From the NCBI RefSeq assembly GCF_005503445.1, contig NZ_SCOH01000025.1, forward strand, positions 1 to 64,000: 64,000 bases of DNA. Reading direction: 5' to 3'. The notes beneath the pieces are model-generated. The model was not told the DNA's origin. It searched no databases and worked only from the letters and a program-made list of their open reading frames with translations. The stretch's first letter is position 1. Each line of letters begins with the position of its first letter. Positions 37,287-46,369 of the stretch are shown here, piece after piece. The position numbers were made by a program, and so were the translations under genes. The DNA is from Chitinivorax sp. B (lineage in GTDB: Bacteria; Pseudomonadota; Gammaproteobacteria; Burkholderiales; SCOH01).

Positions 37287-37357
37287 CGATTAATCGATGC
37301 CTGTGCGAGTCAGTGTTGGGTATGGTTTCGTAAGTAGCTATCCACTTGATTAATCAA
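37287..37357. promoter_or_regulatory. Two GATTAATC palindromes upstream of the kinase gene
   Basis: CGATTAATCG at 37287-37296 and TTGATTAATCAA at 37346-37357 share the core GATTAATC, 60 bases apart, between the divergent CsgG-like and kinase genes. Possible operators; regulator unknown. Confidence 0.35.
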
Positions 37358-37539
37358 TGTACTGTGATGGTCTTGGCTGTCATGATGTTGGCCTGCATGT
37401 TTTAGCCTGCTTGGCTTGCTATTCAAGCAATGAGCGGTTCCCCTTTCATCATCGTGCTTGTTCGATTGTAGCTATAACTAAGTCATAGGCTTGCGCACCC
37501 GGGAACGCTGATCCCACGGCTAGCCAATAAGGATAAAGC

Positions 37540-39927
37540 ATGGCTGATGTGGGCATGCCTGCGAAAGTGGGCCGTTATCAACTGATTCGCTTGTTAGGCA
37601 AGGGTGGGCAGGGGGCTGTCTATTTTGCACATGATCCACAGCTGCAGCGACCGGTTGCAATCAAAACCATTCGGCTCGAAAGGCAGTCCCAACAGGCGAC
37701 TCAAGCATTGCTAGATGAGGCGCGGATTGTCAGTCAAGTCCAACACCCGAATATCGTCACGTTGTATGACATGTTGGAGCAGGGTGATAAATGGTATCTG
37801 GTGTTTGAATACGTCGAAGGCGAGACACTGGCGCAGCGATTGAAAACCAGTAAATCACTGCCGCCTGATGAAGCTGTAGAGATTGCATTGCAAATACTCG
37901 ATGGTTTGGCTTTTGCCCATGGCAAGCAAATTGTCCATTGTGATATCAAGCCAGCCAACATCATGCTGGACAGCAACAAGGTAGCCCGCCTGATGGATTT
38001 TGGCATAGCCCGTGCCGTGGGCGATGCTGCTACTTTTCCCACCGGGACCGCCGCGTATATGGCACCCGAGACCATTGCAGGCAGTGCGCAGGGTAAAGCG
38101 GCTGATGTGTTTGCAATGGGCATGGTGCTGTATGAAATGCTGACGGGTCACCCTGCTGTAACGGGTGACAACATCTTTCGGGTAATGCATGCCATTGCCA
38201 GTGAGCCTTTTGAGCCGCCATCTCAACTAGTCACGGGTATTTCCGAAATGTTGGACAATATCGTCATGCGAGGGTTGCTGAAAGATCCAACGGATCGTTT
38301 TGCCAGTGCCGATGAAATGCGCATGGCACTCCAACAATTTCGCCGCCCCACTCAGACGGAAGCGGTTGAAGGAGAGGGAGGGGGGCAAGGTACTTTGGAA
38401 TTTCTACTCAGGCGTATTCGCCTGAAAAGTGACTTCCCTGCCTTGTCGCAAGCCATTTCTGCCATCAACAAGATCAGCAATGCGGATGAAGAAAGTCTCC
38501 ATGCGTTGTCAGCAGTGATTTTGAAGGATTTCTCATTGACCAATAAGTTGCTTCGATTGGTCAATTCTGCCAGCTATGGCAATTTTGGCGGCACCATCAG
38601 CACGATTTCTAGGGCAGTTATCATCCTGGGGTTCGAGGTTGTCCGTAACTTGGCGATTACATTGATTCTGTTCGAGCATTTGCAGAATCGCAGCCAAGCA
38701 GTACAACTGCGTGATGAAGTGATTCGAACGTTTTTCAGTGGGCTGATGGCTCGTATGCTTGAACAAAAGCTGGGCTCGCGCAGCCACGAGGAAAGCTTCA
38801 TCGGTGCAATGTTCCAGAATCTGGGTCGATTGCTTGGGACGTTTTACTTGTTTGATGAGGCTATGGAAATCCAGCGGGCAGTGAGGCAGGACGGTCAGGT
38901 CTCTGAACGGGCAGAAATCGCTGTATTGGGGTTGACCTATGCTGAGCTGGGCATGGGGATTGCTCGTGCCTGGAACTTTCCAGACAAGATAATCGACGCG
39001 ATGGCACCTTTGCCGGGCAAGCTCAAAGTACCGAGAAATGGGCAAGAACGTTTGCGCGCGGTGTCTGGCCTGGCGAATCGGTTGACTATGATGGCTACCG
39101 GGGATTTGCCGGCTGGCGAACGTGGGAAAGCGTTGACTGGGTTGGCTGATCATTTTTCCGTGGCTGTGCCGATCAGTGCTGGAGAAATGACGCGCCTGGT
39201 GGATGAGACGATCAAAGAGTTCTTGCGCGAAGCTTCCTTGTTTGGCATCAATGCCAATCAAAGTGAGCCTTTGCGGCATGCTCGGCAGTGGGTTGGAACA
39301 GGTCATGATCCATCCAGCAGCAAGGTGGCCGTGCAGGATACACTCGATCAGCAATTCCAGGCCACGCAGAATTCAGCTGCTGAGGTAATGCAGGTCCCTC
39401 AGGAGCAAGATGCTAAAGCTATTCTGCTGGCGGGCATTCAAGACATTACCAACTCATTGGTAGAGCAATACAATCTCAATGATCTGCTACGCATTATTCT
39501 TGAAACCATGTACCGTGGAATAGGGTTTGATCGGGTGATGTTGTGCACACGGGATGTTCGCACCAATACTTTGCCGGCACGAATTGGGTTTGGCCCAGGT
39601 GTTGATAGCTTGCTGAAGCGCTTCATCGTTCCCGTGGCCAAATCGCATGATGTGTTTCAAGTAGCGTTGGAGAAGCAGGCGGACGTATTTCTAGCAGACA
39701 TTGACGCAGACAACATTCGAGACCGGATTCCGGAATGGTACCGTAACTTGGTACCTGCCCAGACTTTCATATTGCTGCCGTTGGCCATCGAAAAGAAGAT
39801 CATTGGTTTGTTCTACGGTGATAAGGCGGCGGCTAATCAGTTGAAGATTGCTCCGCAGGAATTAAATTTGCTCAAGACCTTGCGCAATCAGGCCGTGTTG
39901 GCAATTCGTCAAAAACAACTTGGCTGA
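37540..39927 (+). CDS. Ser/Thr protein kinase-HDOD-GAF fusion protein
   Basis: 795 residues. Residues about 11-270 are a Hanks-type kinase: glycine loop GKGGQGAVYFAHD, catalytic Lys in VAIKTI, catalytic loop VHCDIKPANIML (HCD in place of HRD, with the catalytic Asp kept), DFGIARA, APE in AYMAPETIAG, and DVFAMGMVLYEMLTG. Residues about 285-490 are an HDOD domain (LKDFSLTNKLLRLVNSASYG, FIGAMFQNLGRLLG). Residues about 635-790 are a GAF domain (LVEQYNLNDLLRIILETMYR). No membrane helix. A cytoplasmic signalling protein; with no PASTA domain it senses through GAF. AAGGA precedes the ATG. It follows the T6SS cluster, and in other bacteria kinases of this class control T6SS firing, but no matching phosphatase or Fha gene is present. 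Confidence 0.9.
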   Translation: MADVGMPAKVGRYQLIRLLGKGGQGAVYFAHDPQLQRPVAIKTIRLERQSQQATQALLDEARIVSQVQHPNIVTLYDMLEQGDKWYLVFEYVEGETLAQRLKTSKSLPPDEAVEIALQILDGLAFAHGKQIVHCDIKPANIMLDSNKVARLMDFGIARAVGDAATFPTGTAAYMAPETIAGSAQGKAADVFAMGMVLYEMLTGHPAVTGDNIFRVMHAIASEPFEPPSQLVTGISEMLDNIVMRGLLKDPTDRFASADEMRMALQQFRRPTQTEAVEGEGGGQGTLEFLLRRIRLKSDFPALSQAISAINKISNADEESLHALSAVILKDFSLTNKLLRLVNSASYGNFGGTISTISRAVIILGFEVVRNLAITLILFEHLQNRSQAVQLRDEVIRTFFSGLMARMLEQKLGSRSHEESFIGAMFQNLGRLLGTFYLFDEAMEIQRAVRQDGQVSERAEIAVLGLTYAELGMGIARAWNFPDKIIDAMAPLPGKLKVPRNGQERLRAVSGLANRLTMMATGDLPAGERGKALTGLADHFSVAVPISAGEMTRLVDETIKEFLREASLFGINANQSEPLRHARQWVGTGHDPSSSKVAVQDTLDQQFQATQNSAAEVMQVPQEQDAKAILLAGIQDITNSLVEQYNLNDLLRIILETMYRGIGFDRVMLCTRDVRTNTLPARIGFGPGVDSLLKRFIVPVAKSHDVFQVALEKQADVFLADIDADNIRDRIPEWYRNLVPAQTFILLPLAIEKKIIGLFYGDKAAANQLKIAPQELNLLKTLRNQAVLAIRQKQLG

Positions 39928-40085
39928 ATGAGAAGCTAGTTAGGTTGCGTTGCAGCATTTATATCTCAAGTTTGCCATATCTGAAATCTGTCGTGGCTTC
40001 CTGTGTGGATGGGATTTCACTGTTTCTTCATCATCTTGTCACTACTCTATGCGAATCTTTGATATGGGAAATTGATTCTGTTTTT

Positions 40086-40137
40086 CTATTGTGCATCGCA
40101 CAATAGCACTTGACACCAAGCACAGTGCTCTTAGAAT
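40086..40137 (+). promoter_or_regulatory. Phasin promoter with operator-like palindromes
   Basis: TTGACA at 40110-40115, 16 bases, TAGAAT at 40132-40137 form a strong sigma-70 promoter. Immediately upstream is CTATTGTGC, ATC, GCACAATAG (40086-40106). Within the spacer lies AGCAC-A-GTGCT (40119-40129). The GCAC/GTGC arms are plausible sites for a PhaR-type repressor. Confidence 0.65.
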
Positions 40138-40198
40138 GCATGATGATGCAGTGCAAAATAAGAAGTCTTCGATTAACGAAACAGGAAGAGGTTTAACA

Positions 40199-40765
40199 AT
40201 GTTTATGACCCCCGAGAAGTTAGCCGAATTACAAGAGATCAATCTGGGCAAGGCGATTCGCGTATCAAACATCGCACTGAGCGGCATTGAACGTTTGGTG
40301 AGTCTGCAATTGGAAGTGACCAAGAATCTGATCGCCGAAACTAGCGAACAGGCCAAGTCACTTGGCAAAATCAAAGACGTACAAGGCTTGGCATCATTGC
40401 AACAAGAAACCGCCAAGCCGTCGTTGGACAAAGCGCTGGATGTGGCCAAAAGCTTTTACGAAGCCGCTTCTGTGACGCAGGCTGAGTTTGCCAAGATCAT
40501 TGAAGAGGAAGTGGTCAACGCCAACAAGAATGTCGCTGAAATGATCGACAATCTGCAGAAATACGCTCCGGCTGGTTCGGAAGTGGCAATCAATGCCATC
40601 AAGACCGCTGTTGCTGCTGCTGCTGCGACTTACGACAATGTTACCAAGGCAGCACAACGTGTAACAACAGATCTGACTGAAGCAGGGGTGGTGGCAGCAA
40701 CATCTTCTGCCAAGGAAGTATCCGCAGCATCACGTAAGAAAGCACCCGCGACGGTCGAAGCGTGA
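40199..40765 (+). CDS. phaP: Phasin family protein
   Basis: 188 residues from ATG 40199 (AGGAAGAGG 7 bases upstream). Phasin signature: MTPEKLAELQEINLGKAIRV, ERLVSLQLEVTKNLIAETSE, then a helical, Ala-rich body ending AASRKKAPATVEA. Phasins coat polyhydroxyalkanoate granules, which suggests the organism stores PHA; no pha synthase gene lies in the window. Monocistronic between a strong promoter and a terminator. Confidence 0.9.
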   Translation: MFMTPEKLAELQEINLGKAIRVSNIALSGIERLVSLQLEVTKNLIAETSEQAKSLGKIKDVQGLASLQQETAKPSLDKALDVAKSFYEAASVTQAEFAKIIEEEVVNANKNVAEMIDNLQKYAPAGSEVAINAIKTAVAAAAATYDNVTKAAQRVTTDLTEAGVVAATSSAKEVSAASRKKAPATVEA

Positions 40766-40791
40766 GTTAGGCTGATTGGATATGATTCAAT

Positions 40792-40822
40792 AGACCGGGC
40801 GTAAGCCCGGTTTATTGTTTTT
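40792..40822 (+). terminator. Intrinsic terminator after the phasin gene
   Basis: ACCGGGC, four bases (GTAA), GCCCGGT, then TTATTGTTTTT, 29 bases after the stop. Confidence 0.82.
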
Positions 40823-40936
40823 AACATGTCTCTGTGTGAATGTATTGTCGGGTTAATAGGTGGCCAGTGCTGTGATTCATTGATGCGGCATACTGCCTTG
40901 GCTACATGAATCTCTTCTGGCCCCAATCGTGGCATA

Positions 40937-43153
40937 ATGCCGGGCATGGTTTCCGTTACCCGCCCGATTACTCCTTCCAAGGATGTCCAGCCTGATCGCC
41001 AGGCGTTTCTGTCCCAATTGTCGGCACAATATGGTCTGACTGATTTGACGCAACTGGATCGTGCGCTGGAGATCATTACCCCGCGTTACGCTGGCATGTG
41101 CCTTGTCGAAACAGGCGAGGCTTTGTTACCACACGCGCTTGGTACGGCAGCGATCACAGCACAGCTGAAACTGGATGCAGATGCCGTGGTGGCGTCTATG
41201 CTGTTTGCCTGGCCAGATTGTGAAGAAAATTGGCGTGAGCAATGCATTGAGGTTTTTGGTGAAACAGTTACCAAGCTGATCGATGGTATTGGTCGGGTTC
41301 GCAAAATCCAGGAATTGCAGCGTCTGGATACTCCGTCATTGAAGCAGGATGAACGCCACGCACAGGCTGAGGCTTTGCGCAAAATGCTGCTGGCGATGGT
41401 GGAGGATATTCGGGCAGTACTGATCAAACTGGCATGGCGGACCCAGACCATGCATTATCTGTCCGAAGTTGACGCCGATACCGCTCGCATGGTTGCGCGC
41501 GAAACCCTGGATGTGTTTGCGCCGTTGGCGAATCGTTTGGGTGTATGGCAAATAAAATGGGAGCTGGAGGATCTGGCTTTCCGTTATCTGGAGCCGCAGC
41601 TTTACAAGAAAATTGCCAAGTTGCTGGATGAGAAGCGACTGGATCGTGAGCAGTTCATTGCAGATGTGCTGGCTACCTTGCGCTCGGAATTGGCGAAGGC
41701 TGGCATCAATGGTGAGGTTACCGGACGTCCCAAGCATATTTACAGCATCTACAAAAAGATGCAGAAAAAGAACTTGGATTTCTCCGAAGTCTATGATGTG
41801 CGTGCAGTGCGTGTGTTGGTGGAGGACATCAAGGACTGCTATACCGTGCTGGGCATGGTACATAATCTCTGGCAACCGATTCCTGGCGAGTTTGATGACT
41901 ACATTGCCCAGCCCAAGGGCAATTTTTATCGGTCTTTGCATACCGCTGTGGTGGGTCCAAATGATAAAGCCGTTGAGGTGCAGATTCGGACCTTCGACAT
42001 GCACCGCCATGCCGAATTGGGTGTGGCGGCACATTGGCGCTACAAAGAAGGTGGCAAGCAGGATCCAAAATACGAAGAAAAGATCGCTTGGCTACGGCAG
42101 ATTCTGGAATGGCGCGATGAAGTGGCGGACGTGGGTGATTTGGCCCATCAGTTCCGTACAGAGCTGTTCCAGGACAGTGTCTATGTGCTAACCCCGCAAG
42201 GCAAGGTGGTGGCATTGCCCAAGGGTTCAACACCTGTTGATTTTGCCTACCATGTCCATACCGATCTGGGCCACCGCTGCCGTGGTGCTAAGGTTGACGG
42301 TAAAATCATCCCTCTGGATACCCCGTTGGAGAACGGCCAGCGTATTGAGATCCTGGCCGCCAAACAAGGTGGGCCCAGTGTCGATTGGTTGCACCGTGGC
42401 TTCCTGAAAAGCCCGCGTGCCATGCAGAAGGTGCGGGCGTGGATACGTGCTCAGCATATTGATGTGGCCATCAATGAAGGGCGTCAGGTTTTCGAGCGCG
42501 AAGTGGCTCGCCAAGGAATTACCCAGCCTAAGCAAGAGCAAATTGCCGATAAGTTGGGGTACCCGAATGTCGACGAGTTTTTTAAAGCCCTTGGACATGA
42601 TGAAATTGGTCTTCGTCAATTAGCAACAGTCTTACATAGCTGTGTAGAACCGGTACAGGAAGCACCCGTTGAACCTGCGCAATTGGTTCGGCAGCCACGT
42701 GCACCAAGACATGGTCAAGGAGTGTTGATTGTCGGTGTCGACAAGTTGATGACTCAGTTGGCCAAATGTTGTAAGCCTGTTCCGCCGGATGACATTATTG
42801 GTTTTGTGACGCGTGGCCGTGGTATCAGTATCCATCGTAGTCATTGCCTGACCCTGAAGCGCTTGTCGGTCAACGCACCGGAGCGGCTGATTGAAGCCAG
42901 TTGGGGCGCGCGACAGGATACGGTGTTCCCGGTGGAGATCGAGGTGGCAGCGCACGATCGTCAAAGCCTGTTACGTGATATCTCGGATGCAATCATGCGG
43001 GACAAGGTCAACATCACAGCAGCCAATACCATGTCAAAAGATCATCGTGCTTTCATGCGTTTCACTGTGGAAATCCGCGATGCAGAGCAATTACGCCGCG
43101 TTACCACGCTGATTCGTGATGTTCCGGGTGTCATTGATGTAACCCGCCGTTGA
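40937..43153 (+). CDS. relA: GTP pyrophosphokinase RelA
   Basis: 738 residues (ATG at 40946 is an alternative). The N-terminal HD-type hydrolase domain has lost its HD pair: LDADAVVASMLFAWPDCEENW replaces LLHD-type sequence, so it is synthetase-only RelA rather than SpoT. The synthetase domain has RPKHIYSIYKKMQKKNLDF and GEFDDYIAQPKGNFYRSLHT; the acidic EFDD is the RelA form. TGS (VYVLTPQGKVVALPKGSTPV) and C-terminal ACT domains follow. It makes (p)ppGpp on ribosomes during amino-acid starvation. Confidence 0.95.
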   Translation: MPGMVSVTRPITPSKDVQPDRQAFLSQLSAQYGLTDLTQLDRALEIITPRYAGMCLVETGEALLPHALGTAAITAQLKLDADAVVASMLFAWPDCEENWREQCIEVFGETVTKLIDGIGRVRKIQELQRLDTPSLKQDERHAQAEALRKMLLAMVEDIRAVLIKLAWRTQTMHYLSEVDADTARMVARETLDVFAPLANRLGVWQIKWELEDLAFRYLEPQLYKKIAKLLDEKRLDREQFIADVLATLRSELAKAGINGEVTGRPKHIYSIYKKMQKKNLDFSEVYDVRAVRVLVEDIKDCYTVLGMVHNLWQPIPGEFDDYIAQPKGNFYRSLHTAVVGPNDKAVEVQIRTFDMHRHAELGVAAHWRYKEGGKQDPKYEEKIAWLRQILEWRDEVADVGDLAHQFRTELFQDSVYVLTPQGKVVALPKGSTPVDFAYHVHTDLGHRCRGAKVDGKIIPLDTPLENGQRIEILAAKQGGPSVDWLHRGFLKSPRAMQKVRAWIRAQHIDVAINEGRQVFEREVARQGITQPKQEQIADKLGYPNVDEFFKALGHDEIGLRQLATVLHSCVEPVQEAPVEPAQLVRQPRAPRHGQGVLIVGVDKLMTQLAKCCKPVPPDDIIGFVTRGRGISIHRSHCLTLKRLSVNAPERLIEASWGARQDTVFPVEIEVAAHDRQSLLRDISDAIMRDKVNITAANTMSKDHRAFMRFTVEIRDAEQLRRVTTLIRDVPGVIDVTRR

Positions 43154-43309
43154 TGACTGAACTTTGCGTCATAGTCAGTATGTATTGGTGATTTGAGTAG
43201 GGTTGCGCTATATCGGAAGTAACTGATTGGATTGACTGTTCGGTCATCATGCCAGCCCATGATGGCAATCAGGTCAAGTAGTAATCTTGAATAGGCAGGA
43301 GAGCGATGG

Positions 43310-43513
43310 ATGGATATCAATGGACTTAAGAGCTTCAATGCATCAATGTCCCAAACCTTGACACAGGTTACCAGTCAGATTTTCAGTGATGTTCGAAATG
43401 GTGCAGATCGGGTCGACGCCAAGAAGCAGCAGATCGCCGATGCCAGTCTGCAGCGTTTGCAAGATCAGGCCGCCCGTGCTGAGCAGCGCGGGCGGATTGA
43501 TATTTACGTGTGA
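43310..43513 (+). CDS. Small hypothetical protein, 67 residues
   Basis: GGAGAG lies 8 bases before the ATG. The protein is polar and helical (DRVDAKKQQIADASLQRLQD, QAARAEQRGRIDIYV), with no signal peptide. Not recognised. The amphipathic helix suggests a soluble small protein. Its good ribosome site and position in an otherwise empty gap support it. Confidence 0.55.
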   Translation: MDINGLKSFNASMSQTLTQVTSQIFSDVRNGADRVDAKKQQIADASLQRLQDQAARAEQRGRIDIYV

Positions 43514-43634
43514 CCCTTGAGATCTATGTACCTTGGTAAGGTGCTGCCATCACCCTGCTGGGCAGGTAACGTAATCAGCTCTCTTCGGTGGAGGGGAGGG
43601 CTATTGCTCGTCCTAAAACCATCCCTATCACCAC

Positions 43635-44861
43635 TTACCCCAATAAAGTACTGAAGGGTAGGAACGACACCAAGTCGCCAGCTTGGATTGCCCGCCCGGA
43701 AGGCACATCTACTAGTCCATCGGCCCATACGCAAGAGGTCAGTACACCTGAGCCTTGGTGTGGGTAAAGGGTTGCTTCGGGTGTTCCTGTAACAGATGTG
43801 CTAAGTTGAGCGCGTAAGAATTCACGGCGTTTATCGGGTTTCAGCCAATCGAAACCCGCGGTTACCTTGAGTGGTGAACAGAGGTAATCGGTGGCGCCTT
43901 GGCGTTTCAGAATAAATGGCCGTACAAATAGCAAGAATGTGACGAAAGTGGAAACAGGATTGCCAGGCATGCCGATAAAAGGCGTGTCACCAATGTGGCC
44001 GAAGGCAAGGGGTTTGCCGGGCTTCATGGCGATGCGCCAGAGTGCGAGGTTCCCTTCTGCTTGAACCGCTGCTTTGACATGGTCTTCTTCACCAACTGAT
44101 ACACCACCACAGGTCAAGATCAGATCATGCCCGGTAGCTACCTGACGTAAAGCACCTCGGGTGGCTTCCAGATTGTCGGGGATATTACCGAGATCGGTAA
44201 TTTCACAACCCAGCTGGGTCAATAAGCCATGTAGTACATAGCGATTGGAGTTGTAAATCTGGCCTTCGGTCAGGGGGTGGCCTGGGGTAACCAGTTCATT
44301 ACCAGTAAACAGCATGGCCACCTTCAGGCGACTTGTGACTGGCAAATTAGGTAAGCCAACCGATGCTGCCAAGCCAAGTTGGGCTGCTCCTAGTCGTGTG
44401 CCTGCTGTCAGAATGATGCTGCCCTGGGATATGTCTTCACCCCGTCGGCGAATATGTTGACCCAGCCTCACTGGTTGCATGATCTTGATTGTTTCACCGT
44501 CGCTGACCGTATCTTCCTGCATTACAACTGCATCGCAGCCGTCCGGTATTGGGGCACCAGTAAAAATACGCGCTGCTGTCCCTTGTTGCAGCATCTGGCC
44601 TTGGCTGCCAGCGGGAATACGCTGGGTGACTTGCAGTTGTGGCAGTGTTTGTGCAGTCAGGTCGCTCATTCTGACAGCAAACCCATCCATGGCGCTGTTG
44701 TCATGAGGGGGGACATCCAAAGGTGAGATTTGGTCTCGCGCCAGCACGCGTTGAATTGCCAGTTGCAATGGTATCGATTCAACTACTTGAATCGGCCTAG
44801 CACTAGCTAACAGGGTATCCAGTGCTTCGTCTACAGTGAGGAATGTCGGGTTCGGTGTCAT
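43635..44861 (-). CDS. moeA: Molybdopterin molybdenumtransferase MoeA
   Basis: 408 residues. Family marks: PPHDNSAMDGFAVRMSDL, IFTGAPIPDGCDAVVMQE, LFTGNELVTPG, TCGGVSVGEEDHVKAAV and FGHIGDTPFIGMPGNPVSTF. It inserts molybdate into adenylylated molybdopterin. The start overlaps the mobB stop by 4 bases (ATGA), giving a coupled HDOD-mobB-moeA operon. Confidence 0.95.
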   Translation of the reverse strand: MTPNPTFLTVDEALDTLLASARPIQVVESIPLQLAIQRVLARDQISPLDVPPHDNSAMDGFAVRMSDLTAQTLPQLQVTQRIPAGSQGQMLQQGTAARIFTGAPIPDGCDAVVMQEDTVSDGETIKIMQPVRLGQHIRRRGEDISQGSIILTAGTRLGAAQLGLAASVGLPNLPVTSRLKVAMLFTGNELVTPGHPLTEGQIYNSNRYVLHGLLTQLGCEITDLGNIPDNLEATRGALRQVATGHDLILTCGGVSVGEEDHVKAAVQAEGNLALWRIAMKPGKPLAFGHIGDTPFIGMPGNPVSTFVTFLLFVRPFILKRQGATDYLCSPLKVTAGFDWLKPDKRREFLRAQLSTSVTGTPEATLYPHQGSGVLTSCVWADGLVDVPSGRAIQAGDLVSFLPFSTLLG

Positions 44862-45349
44862 GGTTGAACCTGTGAATAGATGAAGGCAGCGATGGTTTCT
44901 GCCTGATTCAGGTCGAAAAGTGGCAATGAAATTGTGATCCGACTGTCAGTTGCGACCGCCACAATATTGGGGTCGTTCGGGTGTAGTAGCGGTTTCCCAA
45001 GGCTGACGCGGTGGATTTCCAGCTTGGGAATGGGCTCCAGTTTAAATCCTTCGACCAGTACCAAGTCGCAGGGAGATAGCTTCGAGACCAACTCTTGCAG
45101 TGTAGGGGGAGGGAATTCCCGTAGTTCATGTAACAAGGCCCAACGTTGGCCTCCACTGAGTAGCACTTCTGAAGCACCCGCTTGACGGTGCCGCCAACTA
45201 TCTTTGCCAGGTTGATCTAGGTCAAAGTCATGATGCGTATGTTTGATCAGCGAAACTCGAAGACCATAAGCAACAAGCTGCGGGAGCAATTGCTCAATCA
45301 GCGTGGTTTTGCCACTGCCGGACCAGCCGGCAAAGCCAAATACCTTCAT
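44858..45349 (-). CDS. mobB: Molybdopterin-guanine dinucleotide biosynthesis adaptor MobB
   Basis: 163 residues. The P-loop is GWSGSGKTTLIEQLLPQL, followed by RVSLIKHTHHDFDLDQPGKD and LVLVEGFKLEPIPKLEIHR, the MobB signatures. GTP-binding protein that assists MobA in making the guanine dinucleotide form of the cofactor. Overlaps its neighbours at both ends by 4 bases. Confidence 0.93.
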   Translation of the reverse strand: MKVFGFAGWSGSGKTTLIEQLLPQLVAYGLRVSLIKHTHHDFDLDQPGKDSWRHRQAGASEVLLSGGQRWALLHELREFPPPTLQELVSKLSPCDLVLVEGFKLEPIPKLEIHRVSLGKPLLHPNDPNIVAVATDSRITISLPLFDLNQAETIAAFIYSQVQP

Positions 45350-46203
45350 TCCTGTCCTTGTTGTTCCAGCATTTGTTGGATGGCATCACCCAGATCTTCA
45401 AATTCATCATTCATCAGATGCAAGTGATCCAATACTGCCCGACCAATCCGTGGCCATTCCTGATCCCGTGGCAGATTTAGAAAGCCATGGGCAATCTGCT
45501 CCGCCAGCTTTGCCAATGCTACCAAGGTCCTTACCTCGTCAGATATCTCATTGCTGGGTTCACTGAACAGGGTGGCGTCGTGATGGGTCAGAATCCCTTG
45601 GGCAATCGTATCTGGCAAGTACCAGCAGCGGGCTACCAGATACCCAATGGCAGCGTGTTGCGTACCATGTCGTTCCATTTCAACTGTAGTAAACGCTTTG
45701 TTGCGTGAAGCATAGGCCAAGTCCAAAGTATCCCGATAGTGCTTGAAACGCGCCAGCAATAAAGGTATGCCACAGTTTTGGAACAAACCGAAGGTATAGG
45801 CTTGTTCTCGAATCGATAGGTTGAGCTGGGTAGCCAGAAACGCGGTGACTTGAGCATCCAGCGCTGCCATATCCCAAAAACGCTCGACATGGTAGTTGCC
45901 TTGGTAGCTGAGTGTATTGCGCAAAGCCAGGTTGGATGCTAGTTGTACGGCATTGTCAACACCCAGTAATACCACTGCATGGGGTACAGAGGACACTCGC
46001 TGTGGTAAACCAAAAAAAGGTGAATTCACGGTTTTCAGCATAGCGGCAGACAGGCCGACATCCTGGCAGATAATGTCGGCAATCTTGGTCGGTTCCGGAT
46101 CATTGCATTGTTGAGCCTCCAGCAACGCCAGCATGATGCTGGGTCTGGGCGGAATGACGATACCTCGCAATAACTGGTCGGATTCTTGGGGCGAAATCTG
46201 CAT
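45346..46203 (-). CDS. HDOD-domain signalling protein
   Basis: 285 residues from the ATG at 46203 (MQISPQESDQLLRG). An HDOD domain fills about residues 10-205: IPPRPSIMLALLEAQQCNDP, ICQDVGLSAAMLKTVNSPFF, VPHAVVLLGVDNAVQLASNL and FGLFQNCGIPLLLARF. HDOD proteins are non-catalytic relatives of HD phosphohydrolases used in signalling. Its stop overlaps mobB by 4 bases, so it is the first gene of a molybdenum cofactor operon, an unexpected pairing. Target unknown. Confidence 0.88.
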   Translation of the reverse strand: MQISPQESDQLLRGIVIPPRPSIMLALLEAQQCNDPEPTKIADIICQDVGLSAAMLKTVNSPFFGLPQRVSSVPHAVVLLGVDNAVQLASNLALRNTLSYQGNYHVERFWDMAALDAQVTAFLATQLNLSIREQAYTFGLFQNCGIPLLLARFKHYRDTLDLAYASRNKAFTTVEMERHGTQHAAIGYLVARCWYLPDTIAQGILTHHDATLFSEPSNEISDEVRTLVALAKLAEQIAHGFLNLPRDQEWPRIGRAVLDHLHLMNDEFEDLGDAIQQMLEQQGQE

Positions 46204-46369
46204 GGCAGGCTCAGCGAATGGTCTATGTTGAATTCTAACGCATAATCGATGCCGCAAAGGGTATGTCAGGGCACGTTTTATTGCGGTGCATCAAGAGGTG
46301 GGTCGTATTTGGTGTTGCCAGTCCATGACCTTGGTCATTGGCGCTTGGTTATGTGTAGCTGATGCAAGT

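Noticed and set aside
43514-43634. Molybdenum cofactor riboswitch near moeA
   Set aside because: The gap is downstream of moeA, not in its leader, and no motif was recognised.
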